Shown here in pieces: positions 56,854 through 64,000 of a stretch of DNA of 64,000 nucleotides. Both the position numbers and the translations under genes were made by a program. Position 1 is the stretch's first letter; every line of letters starts with the position of its first letter. The notes under the pieces were generated by a model that saw only the letters and a program-made list of their open reading frames with translations, made no database searches and was not told where the DNA came from. The stretch spans positions 2,232,001-2,296,000 of the forward strand of contig NZ_CP092968.1 of the NCBI RefSeq assembly GCF_027571405.1, given 5' to 3'. The stretch is from Methylocystis parvus OBBP (lineage in GTDB: Bacteria > Pseudomonadota > Alphaproteobacteria > Rhizobiales > Beijerinckiaceae).

Positions 56854-58647
56854 ATGGCGCGTATTGATGAGTCCGGGCTGGGTGGTCAAACCCGCGACCG
56901 GCCGATCAACGAAAAATTGAGGCGCGTGCTGATGGCCGCGGCCGGAGATGCGAGGATCGACACCATCAGGATTACGTCAGGCGGTCAGCCGGGAACGGGC
57001 GGACGCCGAACAGGGTCGCATCGACACGATGACGGCAACGCGGCCGATCTCGAACTCATCAAGAATGGCCGCCCGCTGAACTTCACCATTTCCGACGATC
57101 TGGAGGTCGTCAGCCGTTTCGTGACCGCCGCCGCCTCCTATGGCGCGAACGGCATAGGCGCCGGCGTCGGCTATATGGGCCCCACCAAGCTTCATGTCGG
57201 CTTCGGAAACTCGCCCCAGGACCACGCGCAACTCGTTTGGGGGGCGGGCGGGGCTTCCGCCAACGCGCCTCCATGGCTGCGGGAAGCGGCGCAGCGCGGC
57301 TGGAACAATCCCCGCGCCCCCGGCGACGCGCGGATCGTCGACGAGGCCTGGTCACATTCATTTTCCGAGGGGCATGATATGAGCAACGATCCCGACGTCG
57401 AACGCTTCCGCCCGTTTCTCGATTTCATCGCCTTGCACGAAGTCGGGACCACCGGCCCCGCCGGCTATAACATATCTCTGGCGCAAGGGCGTTTTCTGCC
57501 CGGCGGCCGCGAACAGGTCCTCGTGACCAAGACGCTCGACGAGATCGACGATCTCCAGAGCTTCATGCGCAGAAGCTCGCCGTCATCGGCGCTCGGGCGC
57601 TACCAGTTCGTGCAGACGACCCTGAAAGGGCTTCGCACGCAATTGGGGCTGTCGGGCTCCGAGTTGTTCTCGCAGGACCTTCAGGACCGGCTGGGCGTCG
57701 CGCTCGTCAAGCGGCGCGGCCGCAACGTCGCCGGTCTGCGCGCCGAATGGGAAAGCCTGAACAGGGTGGACGCCCAGACAATACTTGCGAAATTTGACGA
57801 GGTCGGAACCATGCGTGAAACGCCGTCCGTCGCTTCCGACGATTTGCTCGCGCTTCTATCTCAACTTCTCGCACGACAGGGCTTCGCCGCCGGCTCGGGG
57901 AGCGAACTCCCGACGTTGAAGATGGGCGACAGCGGCGACGAGGTCAAACGCCTCCAGGACCTTCTCAACGGCCTGCAATATTATACCGGCGGGACCGACG
58001 GCAAATTCGGCAAGCTCACACGCAGCGCCGTCGCCATATTTCAGCTCGACAACAATCTTCCCGTCACCGGCGTCGCCGATGCGAGCACCTGGGCCGCGCT
58101 GGTCAACGGAACGGCGCGCCCCCTGCCGGATCAGCGCGTGAGCTTGACGCCGGACGATTTACGGAAGCTTGGCTCCAAGACCGTCCAGAACGCGGACTGG
58201 GTTCGCATTCTGGGCTGGATCACCGGCGCGCTCGGCGTGGGCGGCCTCGGCAAGAGCGGCGCATGCGCGCTCGACGCGACGAACGCCGTATGCGGCGCGG
58301 CGCCGACGTCGACGACGGCCTCGACTGTCGATACGCTGCTGCAAAGTCTGCAGGCCTTGCGCGCAGTGCCCGGCATCGCCGCGGACCCGAACGTCAATCA
58401 ATCGCTCGACACGCTCCTGCAAATTCTGCAAAAAGCGGCGCCGGCGAAGCCCGCCGCGCAGACCGCCGCAGGAGGGCTTTTCGACGCGATCCTTCCCTGG
58501 GTCAACGCTCTGCTTCCGGCTGGCACAACCGGTTCGCTTGCGGCGCTGGCGATCGGCGCCGCCGTTCATTTCTTCAGCTCGAACATCATCCAGCAACGCG
58601 TCAACGATCAGCGCAGCGGCATGAATATCGGTCCAAAAACGATGTGA
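56854..58647 (+). CDS. multidomain peptidoglycan hydrolase (M15-like, phage-muramidase-like, PG-binding)
   Basis: 597 aa from the ATG at 56854. Domain 1 (about 25-140): M15/VanY-like, with SHRHDDGNAADLEL and LHVGFG supplying the metal His/Asp/His. Domain 2 (about 190-320): phage-endolysin-like muramidase, with FIALHEVGTTGPAGYN and SSALGRYQFVQTTL. Domain 3 (about 355-425): PG_binding_1, MGDSGDEVKRLQDLLN. The tail has a hydrophobic segment (GSLAALAIGAAVHFF) near the end that could anchor it. No N-terminal signal peptide. It resembles a prophage lysis protein rebuilt into a chimera. Confidence 0.75.
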   Translation: MARIDESGLGGQTRDRPINEKLRRVLMAAAGDARIDTIRITSGGQPGTGGRRTGSHRHDDGNAADLELIKNGRPLNFTISDDLEVVSRFVTAAASYGANGIGAGVGYMGPTKLHVGFGNSPQDHAQLVWGAGGASANAPPWLREAAQRGWNNPRAPGDARIVDEAWSHSFSEGHDMSNDPDVERFRPFLDFIALHEVGTTGPAGYNISLAQGRFLPGGREQVLVTKTLDEIDDLQSFMRRSSPSSALGRYQFVQTTLKGLRTQLGLSGSELFSQDLQDRLGVALVKRRGRNVAGLRAEWESLNRVDAQTILAKFDEVGTMRETPSVASDDLLALLSQLLARQGFAAGSGSELPTLKMGDSGDEVKRLQDLLNGLQYYTGGTDGKFGKLTRSAVAIFQLDNNLPVTGVADASTWAALVNGTARPLPDQRVSLTPDDLRKLGSKTVQNADWVRILGWITGALGVGGLGKSGACALDATNAVCGAAPTSTTASTVDTLLQSLQALRAVPGIAADPNVNQSLDTLLQILQKAAPAKPAAQTAAGGLFDAILPWVNALLPAGTTGSLAALAIGAAVHFFSSNIIQQRVNDQRSGMNIGPKTM

Positions 58648-58679
58648 GTCGATCGAAGATCGCGCTGTGCGCTGGAGCG

Positions 58680-59144
58680 CTACAGGACGATCTTCACGAT
58701 TTTCTTCTGTTCTCTGGTCAGGCCCGGCGCCGTCAGCTCGCCCTTGCCCTCGCTCTTCACCTGCTCCGCGGCGACGCGCTCCGACTCCGGAAGCGTCGTC
58801 GTCAGATAGGTCGCGACTGTCTTCGCGCGCGTCTCGGAATCCCGCTTCTTTCGATTCGCGGATCCGTTCTCGTCCGTATATCCCTCGATGACCACCCCGC
58901 AATGATGCTTGCGCATAAATCCCGCCAGACTGCGCAGCGTCTGCTGATCCTCGGCGGACAGCTTCGACGGATTGTCCAGTTTGACGTCGGAAAGCTGGGG
59001 CTTCGCGCCGCTGACCGTCCGGCAGAACGCGAAGGGCTCGACGAGAAAGCCGTCGCCAGACGGCGTGTGTGTTGTTTGCACAGGGGCCGCTTTTCCACCC
59101 ATCAGAGCGGCCGTGAGCAGCAGCACGAGCGCGTTTTGGTCCAT
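58680..59144 (-). CDS. OmpA-C-like peptidoglycan-associated protein
   Basis: 154 aa from the ATG at 59144 (GGGGAGG 5 nt upstream). A hydrophobic N-terminus (ALVLLLTAALMGG), then an OmpA-like domain: SLAGFMRKHHCGVVIEGYTDENG and RAKTVATYLTTTLPE. Binds peptidoglycan in other proteins. It lies opposite the hydrolase, 29 nt downstream of the serine-protease-like gene on the same strand. Confidence 0.8.
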   Translation of the reverse strand: MDQNALVLLLTAALMGGKAAPVQTTHTPSGDGFLVEPFAFCRTVSGAKPQLSDVKLDNPSKLSAEDQQTLRSLAGFMRKHHCGVVIEGYTDENGSANRKKRDSETRAKTVATYLTTTLPESERVAAEQVKSEGKGELTAPGLTREQKKIVKIVL

Positions 59145-59172
59145 CACGACCTCCCCTTGAAACTGAAGCAGA

Positions 59173-60198
59173 TTATCCGGCGCCTGTCGGAACATGATCC
59201 CCGGCGGGCGGCGGCGGGGCCGGCGGAACGACAGGCGGAGGGGCGGGCTGCGGCGCGGCCGGTTGCTGAGCGAAAGGCGGCGTCGATACGGATGGCGGCG
59301 CGGCGGGAGACGAAGCCGGTTGCGGAGCGGACGACGCCTTCTTCGTCCAGTCGAGAAGATTATCGTAAATATCGCGATGCAGGCGCAAAGCATTGCCCTG
59401 ATCGGCGTTGGAGCCGACCATGCCGCAAACATAGCGCTGCGCCCGTTGTCCATTGCGGAACAGGTAGAGCCATAACGGGCTGCCGGCGCCCGCGGTATGA
59501 AACCCTCCCGTCCGGAAGAGAAACCGTTCGCTGGCGTCGATGATCCGCACGCCCTCGAACCATTGCATCTCATCCGAGCGTTCGACGGGGTATCCGGAGA
59601 GATTGAGCCATTCTCCGACAGGCCTGCCGCCAGGCAGCCAGGCGAGGCCGAAATTGCCGAGGCCCGCCAGGCCGGGGGCGGCGAGCGTGATCGCGCCGTA
59701 ATCGCATTCCGGATTCGCGTTTTCCCGCCAACCCGTCACGGTGACGAAATCGCTCGATTTGACCCAGCTTCGTCCGGCTGCATTGCCGGCCGGCGCCACT
59801 TCGACCGCGACCTCGCGCGCCGCGCCCCGGGAATGATCGTACAGGCAGCGCCCGCTCGTCACGACGAGGCGGGGCGCCGCCAGCCAGCCCGTATAAAAGG
59901 CCTTGCTTCCGTCTTCATATGTGACCAGCAAGCGTCGCACCCACGACCAAGGCGCCGCGTCGAGCACAGGACCGTCGACGGGCCCTGCAATGTCGCCGGC
60001 TCCGATCAAATCGAAGGATGCGAAGCCGGGGATGGACTCCAGCATGCCGCAACCGTCGCCGGGCGCATCGTCCACGAATTGGGGCTTCTCCGCCTGCGCG
60101 GTCGCGCCGCTCCAGACTTCGTGCTCCCTGGAGACAGGCGCGGGAGACGCGGCCGCGTGAGCGTCGCTCGATGTCTTGCTTTCGTTATCTCCCAACAT
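59173..60198 (-). CDS. trypsin-like (V8-type) protein lacking catalytic His and Ser
   Basis: 341 aa. V8/glutamyl-endopeptidase-like core from about residue 85. The His motif usually reads TAGHC but here is TSGRC, and the Ser motif usually reads GxSGSP but here is TAGAGSP. The Asp motif CDYGAI is kept. Two of three catalytic residues are therefore lost while structural segments (LNLSGYPVE, GMVGSNADQG) remain. A Pro/Ala-rich tail (about 290-341) follows, and the first 80 residues are also low in structure. No signal peptide. Probably a binding or scaffold protein. Confidence 0.75.
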   Translation of the reverse strand: MLGDNESKTSSDAHAAASPAPVSREHEVWSGATAQAEKPQFVDDAPGDGCGMLESIPGFASFDLIGAGDIAGPVDGPVLDAAPWSWVRRLLVTYEDGSKAFYTGWLAAPRLVVTSGRCLYDHSRGAAREVAVEVAPAGNAAGRSWVKSSDFVTVTGWRENANPECDYGAITLAAPGLAGLGNFGLAWLPGGRPVGEWLNLSGYPVERSDEMQWFEGVRIIDASERFLFRTGGFHTAGAGSPLWLYLFRNGQRAQRYVCGMVGSNADQGNALRLHRDIYDNLLDWTKKASSAPQPASSPAAPPSVSTPPFAQQPAAPQPAPPPVVPPAPPPPAGDHVPTGAG

Positions 60199-60414
60199 GT
60201 CAGCCCCCTATTGCGTAAGGAACGAGGCCAAGCGTCCTACGCTCCTTGTGGAGAGTGGACTGTCTGACGCGCGGATGAGGAGAAGACGCGCCGGCAATCG
60301 AATAGCATATGGATAAAGATCCAAGTGTTGAAGGAAGATAGCATCGCGCGCCGCGCACGCGAACGAAAAATTTCAATTGGATTAATTTTCGAGGCGCCGG
60401 TCGGGCGCGCGCCA

Positions 60415-60979
60415 ATGGGGAAAAAGGAGATCGGAAGCGCGCGCCGAGACGTTCAGTCTGGAATTCGACTGAGCGTTCAGGAGCAGCGCCTCGCCGAGCA
60501 GACCGGCGCTCTCACAAAACAGGTCGCGCAGCTTGAGCCGCGAGCGTTTTCCGGCGGCATGGCGGCCGTCGCGGAAAAGGTTTGCGCCGCGCTCAAGGAC
60601 GCCGCTTCATTCTCGGCGACGCGGCCAGGGAGACGACCGCGCCCGCGCAAGCGCGCTTTTCGCGCTCGTTGTCATCGGCGCGACGGCGCTCGGGGCCGTC
60701 ATTCTCGCCGTCATCTGTGGTTTCGCCATGATCGGATGGCAGCGCGCCGAAATCGCCAGCGCGTGCGCAAAGCTCTCCCGACTTCAGGACCGCACACAGG
60801 AAGTCGCCGCGGCTGTGGCCGAAATGGAGAAGAAGGGCCGCGAACTCGACGCCAAGGGCGTACGCTTCTGGACAAGCGGTTTTGGTGCGCGAGACAATGA
60901 CAAAGAAGAGGCGCGCTCCGGGGCGCTCAATCGCCCCGGAGCTTTCCTCGCCAATCAGGTAAACTGGAACTGGTTCTGA
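60415..60979 (+). pseudogene. frameshifted mobilization-protein-like remnant
   Basis: Frame 1 from the ATG at 60415 gives a helical stretch (LSVQEQRLAEQTGALTKQVAQ). From about 60610 the same protein appears to continue in the next frame: a membrane span (ALFALVVIGATALGAVILAV) and a coiled coil (AAAVAEMEKKGRELDAKGV). The order helix, span, coiled coil with a MEKKG motif resembles MobB-type relaxosome proteins. One frameshift separates the halves. The assignment is tentative. Confidence 0.45.
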
Positions 60980-61405
60980 TTCAGGTTTGAAACAGCGACA
61001 TTCTTGAGGGTAATTGTGTCCGTCGGACTCGCCGTGATGAGCGTGTCCGCGCCGACCTGTTGCGCCGCGCCGATAAGATGCGCCCAGTCTGTGAAGACCG
61101 CGCTGTCGACCTGCATTCGATCCGCTGTCGAAGCCCGCGATCGTATCCTGACCAAAATTCGCCCGGAAAATGAAGACTTCCGACGAACCGGAATCGGTTA
61201 CGACGTCGTTCCCGGCTCCAAATGCAACCTCATTGCCACTTCCCGAGAGTGTGAGACTCCCCCCCAATTCGAGAGTCACGGCGTTGCCGGAACCATTGAC
61301 TGTCGCCTTTGAGCCGTCCGCCATGGCGAGCGCGCCATTGGATATGTTCACAATATCGCCCGAACCGCCCTGCCCATTCGTTGAGATCGTGACTTTCGCG
61401 CCAGA
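60955..61405 (-). pseudogene. displaced C-terminus of the DUF4214 protein
   Basis: After the TAG at 61406-61408 the same frame continues for about 95 codons with repeats like those before it (VNGSGNAVTLELGGSLTLSG, FIFRANFGQDTIAGFDSG). Near 61120 the frame changes and the tail completes as VDSAVFTDWAHLIGAAQQVG ... ITLKNVAVSNLNQNQFQF, a typical C-terminal end of type I secreted proteins of this family. So one nonsense codon and one frameshift cut off the secretion signal. Confidence 0.75.
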
Positions 61406-64000
61406 CTAGGCGTTGATCGAATTGCCGTCGTCGACGACATCGACGCTGAGGTTGGCGGCCACGGCGATCGTATTTCCTGACCCGCTGACGATATTGCCGG
61501 ATCCACCGTTAATCCAAACGCCATCGCCGTTGGCCGAGAGGACATTGTCGTCTCCGTTAACCCCGAGGGCGCTGCCCAAACCCGACGTCACGACGTTCCG
61601 GGAACCCAGGACGTCCATTCGCGAATTGCTGAGCAAGCTTGCCGAACCGTTCGATATATTCACAATGTTATTGACCCCGCCGGCTCCATTTCCCCCGATC
61701 GTCAATATATCGCCGCTCGACGCATTGATCGTATTGCCGCCGCCGTTAATGCGCACAATGGCGTTCTCGCCATAATTCAGAGTTTGATTGGACGCCGTCA
61801 CCGCCTGGCCGGCCTGAGAGCCCATATAAGCAAGATGCTCAAGGCTCTCGGCAAGCGCATAAATCATGTCGCCGCGAGTGACGGCGCCATTATCCAACAT
61901 CGCGGTCCAGTCCGAGCTCTCGGCGGCCGTCGGGTTGCGGCCCATCGAATTTAGATAGAGGCGGGTCACAAAATCCGCATTCGACAAGGATCCATAAGTT
62001 TGATCGAATTGGCTGGGATTGGCGATATAGGGCCACCACACCCATTGAGGCGAAACGATATTGTTCGCAAGCCCCGCCTCCGTGCCGCTGCCCTCGACGA
62101 TCGCCTGATAACCGTTGGATAGCTCAGTCGCCGTCGGGTCCCGGCCGAGGGCCGTTTGATACAAGCGCGTGACCATGTCTTCGGCCTGCTGCTTGTCGAC
62201 GGTATGGTCGAGCGCGAAAGACGCCGCCGATTGAACGGAATTATTTGTCGCAGCGTGCGCATTTCCGTCGGCAATGTGCTCCGCGTTCTCCGAGATCGCG
62301 TTCAGCAAATCCGCGCGTGTAAGCGTCCCTGCATTGAGCTGCTTCACGTAACTTGCCGCTTCCGACGCGGAGGCCGCGCGGCCGAGCGCGTTTGCGTAGA
62401 CGCGTTCGACGAATTGCAAATTGCTCAATGCGCCATAGCGCGTCGAAAACTCCGTTGCGTTCATCAGATCATTCGCCAATTGATTGGCGTCGAACGCATT
62501 TGTCGATGAATTGATATATTTGCCGATCAGCTCTCTTTCGTCGACGAACATATCGCGATCGAAGGCGGCGTCATAGAGCCGCTCCGCCTTCGACAGATAT
62601 TGCTGTAGAGCGTCCGTCTCGATTCGGATCGTTCCAGAGCTATTCTGGCTGGAATAAACATAGGCGTCGATCTTGTTTTCGTCGATCGTATGCGATGAGG
62701 AAGCGAGAGAGTTGCCGTGTGAGTCTGTCGAATTCCAGCTATAGCTTCCCGTGCCGTCGCCGAGTTCCGCCCGCCTCTGCGTGACGCCGGCGGAAGTAGT
62801 CATCGTCGTGGTCAGGCCGTCGAAGCTCGTAGTCGTCGTCGCTGTCGCGCCGTCCTTGAAGGTCACCGTGCTGACCTTGATCCCGTCGGCGTCTTCGTTG
62901 ACGGATATGGTCTTGTCGGTGACCGCGTCGCCGTCGATATCGATCGTCGTCGTCGCCGACTTGCCGTTGGCGCTCGCAGTGAAAACGGATTTTCCCTTCA
63001 AGGAACTGTCGGCATAGAGGTCGGTGACCGTGCGCGTCAGGCTGCCATCGGCGTTCAGCGTCGTGACATCCGTCTCCGTCTCAATGGCGTTGCCCAAGCC
63101 GTTCAGATTGATCTGAGAGGTCTTCGACAGGCCGTTCGCGCTGAAGGTGGTGACGATCCGGTCCCGAAGCGTGCCGTTGGCGTTCAGGTCTGAAAGCGTG
63201 GTGGTCCGGCTGCCGTTGGCGTTGATCTTCTCGACGCTCAACTGGGACCAATCCACGACACCATCACCATTCGTATCGAGCGCTTCGGTCGTCGCCAGCC
63301 CATTGGCGCTTGCGAGCGTGACAATTCTGTCACCAAGCGCGCCGCTGCTTTTGGTTTCCCAAACGACTCGGCTCGTCGCGCCGCTCGCCTCCTGACGGCC
63401 GCTCTCGAAATGATCATAGGCGCCGTCGCCATTCGAGTCGCGCGTCAGATTTTGGCGCAGGCCGTCCAGACTGGTCGCGGCGGCCTCTTTTTGACGCAAG
63501 GAGCCGTCGAGATTCTTGATCGTGATCGTCCCCGCGCTGGCGCCGTCGACGCCAACCGTCGAAATCCCGGTCCGGTCGAAAGTCCCGTCTCCGTTCACAT
63601 CGAGCTGGTAGGTCGTCTTGAGCGTCGACGCGCTGACATCGATGACCGCCTTGTCGAGCAGACCAGATCCCCCAGATCCGACCCCGGAGCCGCCGCCAGG
63701 CAATTGGTCGGTCACGACGCGTGTCGTCGATCCGTCCGCATTATAGGTCGTGACGTCGCTCGACGTCTGGTTGATCGCAGCGGCGCCGTTCGATGCTGTC
63801 CATTGCTTCGAGACCGACAGCCCGTCATCGCTCGTCGTCGTGACGATCCGTTCGGAGATTGTCCCAGAGACTGGGCCCATATACTGCGTGAAGGTGTCGA
63901 CCCGTCCGCCGTCGGCGTTCAGTGTGATGACATCCGTCACCGCCTTGATGACGTCGAGCGATTGATAGGGAACCGGCAACCAATAGCCGACCCATACAAA
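61406..64000 (-). CDS. large DUF4214 repeat protein, probable type I secretion substrate (5' end outside window)
   Basis: At least 864 codons are open and continue past the right edge. The N-terminal half has repeated blocks with EF-hand-like loops (DVNGDGTFDRTG, DSNGDGAYDHFE, DTNGDGVVDWSQ, DIDGDAVTDK) and recurring NADGS motifs, spaced about 50-60 residues. Two or more DUF4214 domains follow (ERVYANALGRAAS, TRLYQTALGRDPTATE, TRLYLNSMGRNPTAAE). The C-terminal part has short glycine/asparagine repeats. The protein ends early at a TAG; the lost piece is described under 60955-61405. Without it, export is doubtful. Confidence 0.85.
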   Translation of the reverse strand, partial: FVWVGYWLPVPYQSLDVIKAVTDVITLNADGGRVDTFTQYMGPVSGTISERIVTTTSDDGLSVSKQWTASNGAAAINQTSSDVTTYNADGSTTRVVTDQLPGGGSGVGSGGSGLLDKAVIDVSASTLKTTYQLDVNGDGTFDRTGISTVGVDGASAGTITIKNLDGSLRQKEAAATSLDGLRQNLTRDSNGDGAYDHFESGRQEASGATSRVVWETKSSGALGDRIVTLASANGLATTEALDTNGDGVVDWSQLSVEKINANGSRTTTLSDLNANGTLRDRIVTTFSANGLSKTSQINLNGLGNAIETETDVTTLNADGSLTRTVTDLYADSSLKGKSVFTASANGKSATTTIDIDGDAVTDKTISVNEDADGIKVSTVTFKDGATATTTTSFDGLTTTMTTSAGVTQRRAELGDGTGSYSWNSTDSHGNSLASSSHTIDENKIDAYVYSSQNSSGTIRIETDALQQYLSKAERLYDAAFDRDMFVDERELIGKYINSSTNAFDANQLANDLMNATEFSTRYGALSNLQFVERVYANALGRAASASEAASYVKQLNAGTLTRADLLNAISENAEHIADGNAHAATNNSVQSAASFALDHTVDKQQAEDMVTRLYQTALGRDPTATELSNGYQAIVEGSGTEAGLANNIVSPQWVWWPYIANPSQFDQTYGSLSNADFVTRLYLNSMGRNPTAAESSDWTAMLDNGAVTRGDMIYALAESLEHLAYMGSQAGQAVTASNQTLNYGENAIVRINGGGNTINASSGDILTIGGNGAGGVNNIVNISNGSASLLSNSRMDVLGSRNVVTSGLGSALGVNGDDNVLSANGDGVWINGGSGNIVSGSGNTIAVAANLSVDVVDDGNSINA

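Overview
The window is alphaproteobacterial in character: GC-rich, tightly overlapping operons, sigma-54 promoters and a Rhizobiales-style nif/fix gene set. Its dominant content is a vanadium nitrogenase (Vnf) island at about 0.5-34.8 kb. From memory, V-nitrogenase occurs in some type II methanotrophs (Methylocystis), and the copper-type uptake locus at 35-41 kb would suit a methanotroph. That organism call is inference, because no pmo or mxa gene is present.

Island, left half. A partial trmO is followed by vnfA (an activator with an N-terminal CxCx4C motif). A leftward operon comes next: ATP-grasp ligase, signal-less solute-binding-like protein, HypB/UreG-like GTPase, orphan ABC ATPase and nitroreductase. 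It diverges from a rightward operon with a PhnCDE-like importer (best candidate for vanadate uptake), nifX, a DUF269 gene interrupted by an in-frame TGA, and a CCE_0567-type small protein. Then vnfD-vnfG-vnfK, an unknown gene and a NifX-like gene run leftward, while a NifX-glyoxalase fusion, vnfH and a Nif11 gene run rightward. Next come vnfE, vnfN, vnfX, a Nfu-like gene, nifB, a ferredoxin and a HesB/IscA-type gene.

Island, right half. A second promoter drives iscA-nifU-nifS-nifV-cysE-nifW-fixABCX (Fe-S assembly, homocitrate synthesis, cysteine supply, electron supply). A monothiol glutaredoxin and a second Nif11 gene follow.

Regulation is legible in the DNA. Consensus -24/-12 promoters precede vnfA and all the main operons. 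VnfA-type boxes (GTAC-N6-GWAC or its reverse) lie between divergent promoters or upstream of them (6954, 18514, 24578; weaker or less clear at 15806 and 33573). A strong Mo-box overlaps the -12 element of the vnfA promoter. The model is that molybdate shuts off vnfA through ModE/MopA, and that without Mo VnfA switches on the catalytic genes, cofactor genes, metal-handling genes and Fe-S/electron-supply genes together.

35-43 kb. A leftward group encodes a DUF2946-like protein, a TonB-dependent receptor, an HMA-domain/methyltransferase fusion and a family-5 solute-binding protein, beside a divergent two-component system. This looks like a copper or chalkophore-type uptake locus.

43-54.6 kb is mixed: small enzymes, a cold-shock pseudogene, an MFS exporter, an outer-membrane protein, a TetR regulator, a sulfonate-type ABC transporter, OsmC and an acyl-CoA-dehydrogenase-like flavoprotein. 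54.8-64 kb looks like an old mobile or surface-protein region: integrase remnant, WGR protein, peptidoglycan hydrolase, OmpA-like protein, a trypsin-like protein lacking catalytic residues, a frameshifted mobilization-like gene and a large secreted DUF4214 protein with a broken C-terminus. I saw no tRNA, rRNA, CRISPR array or complete insertion sequence.
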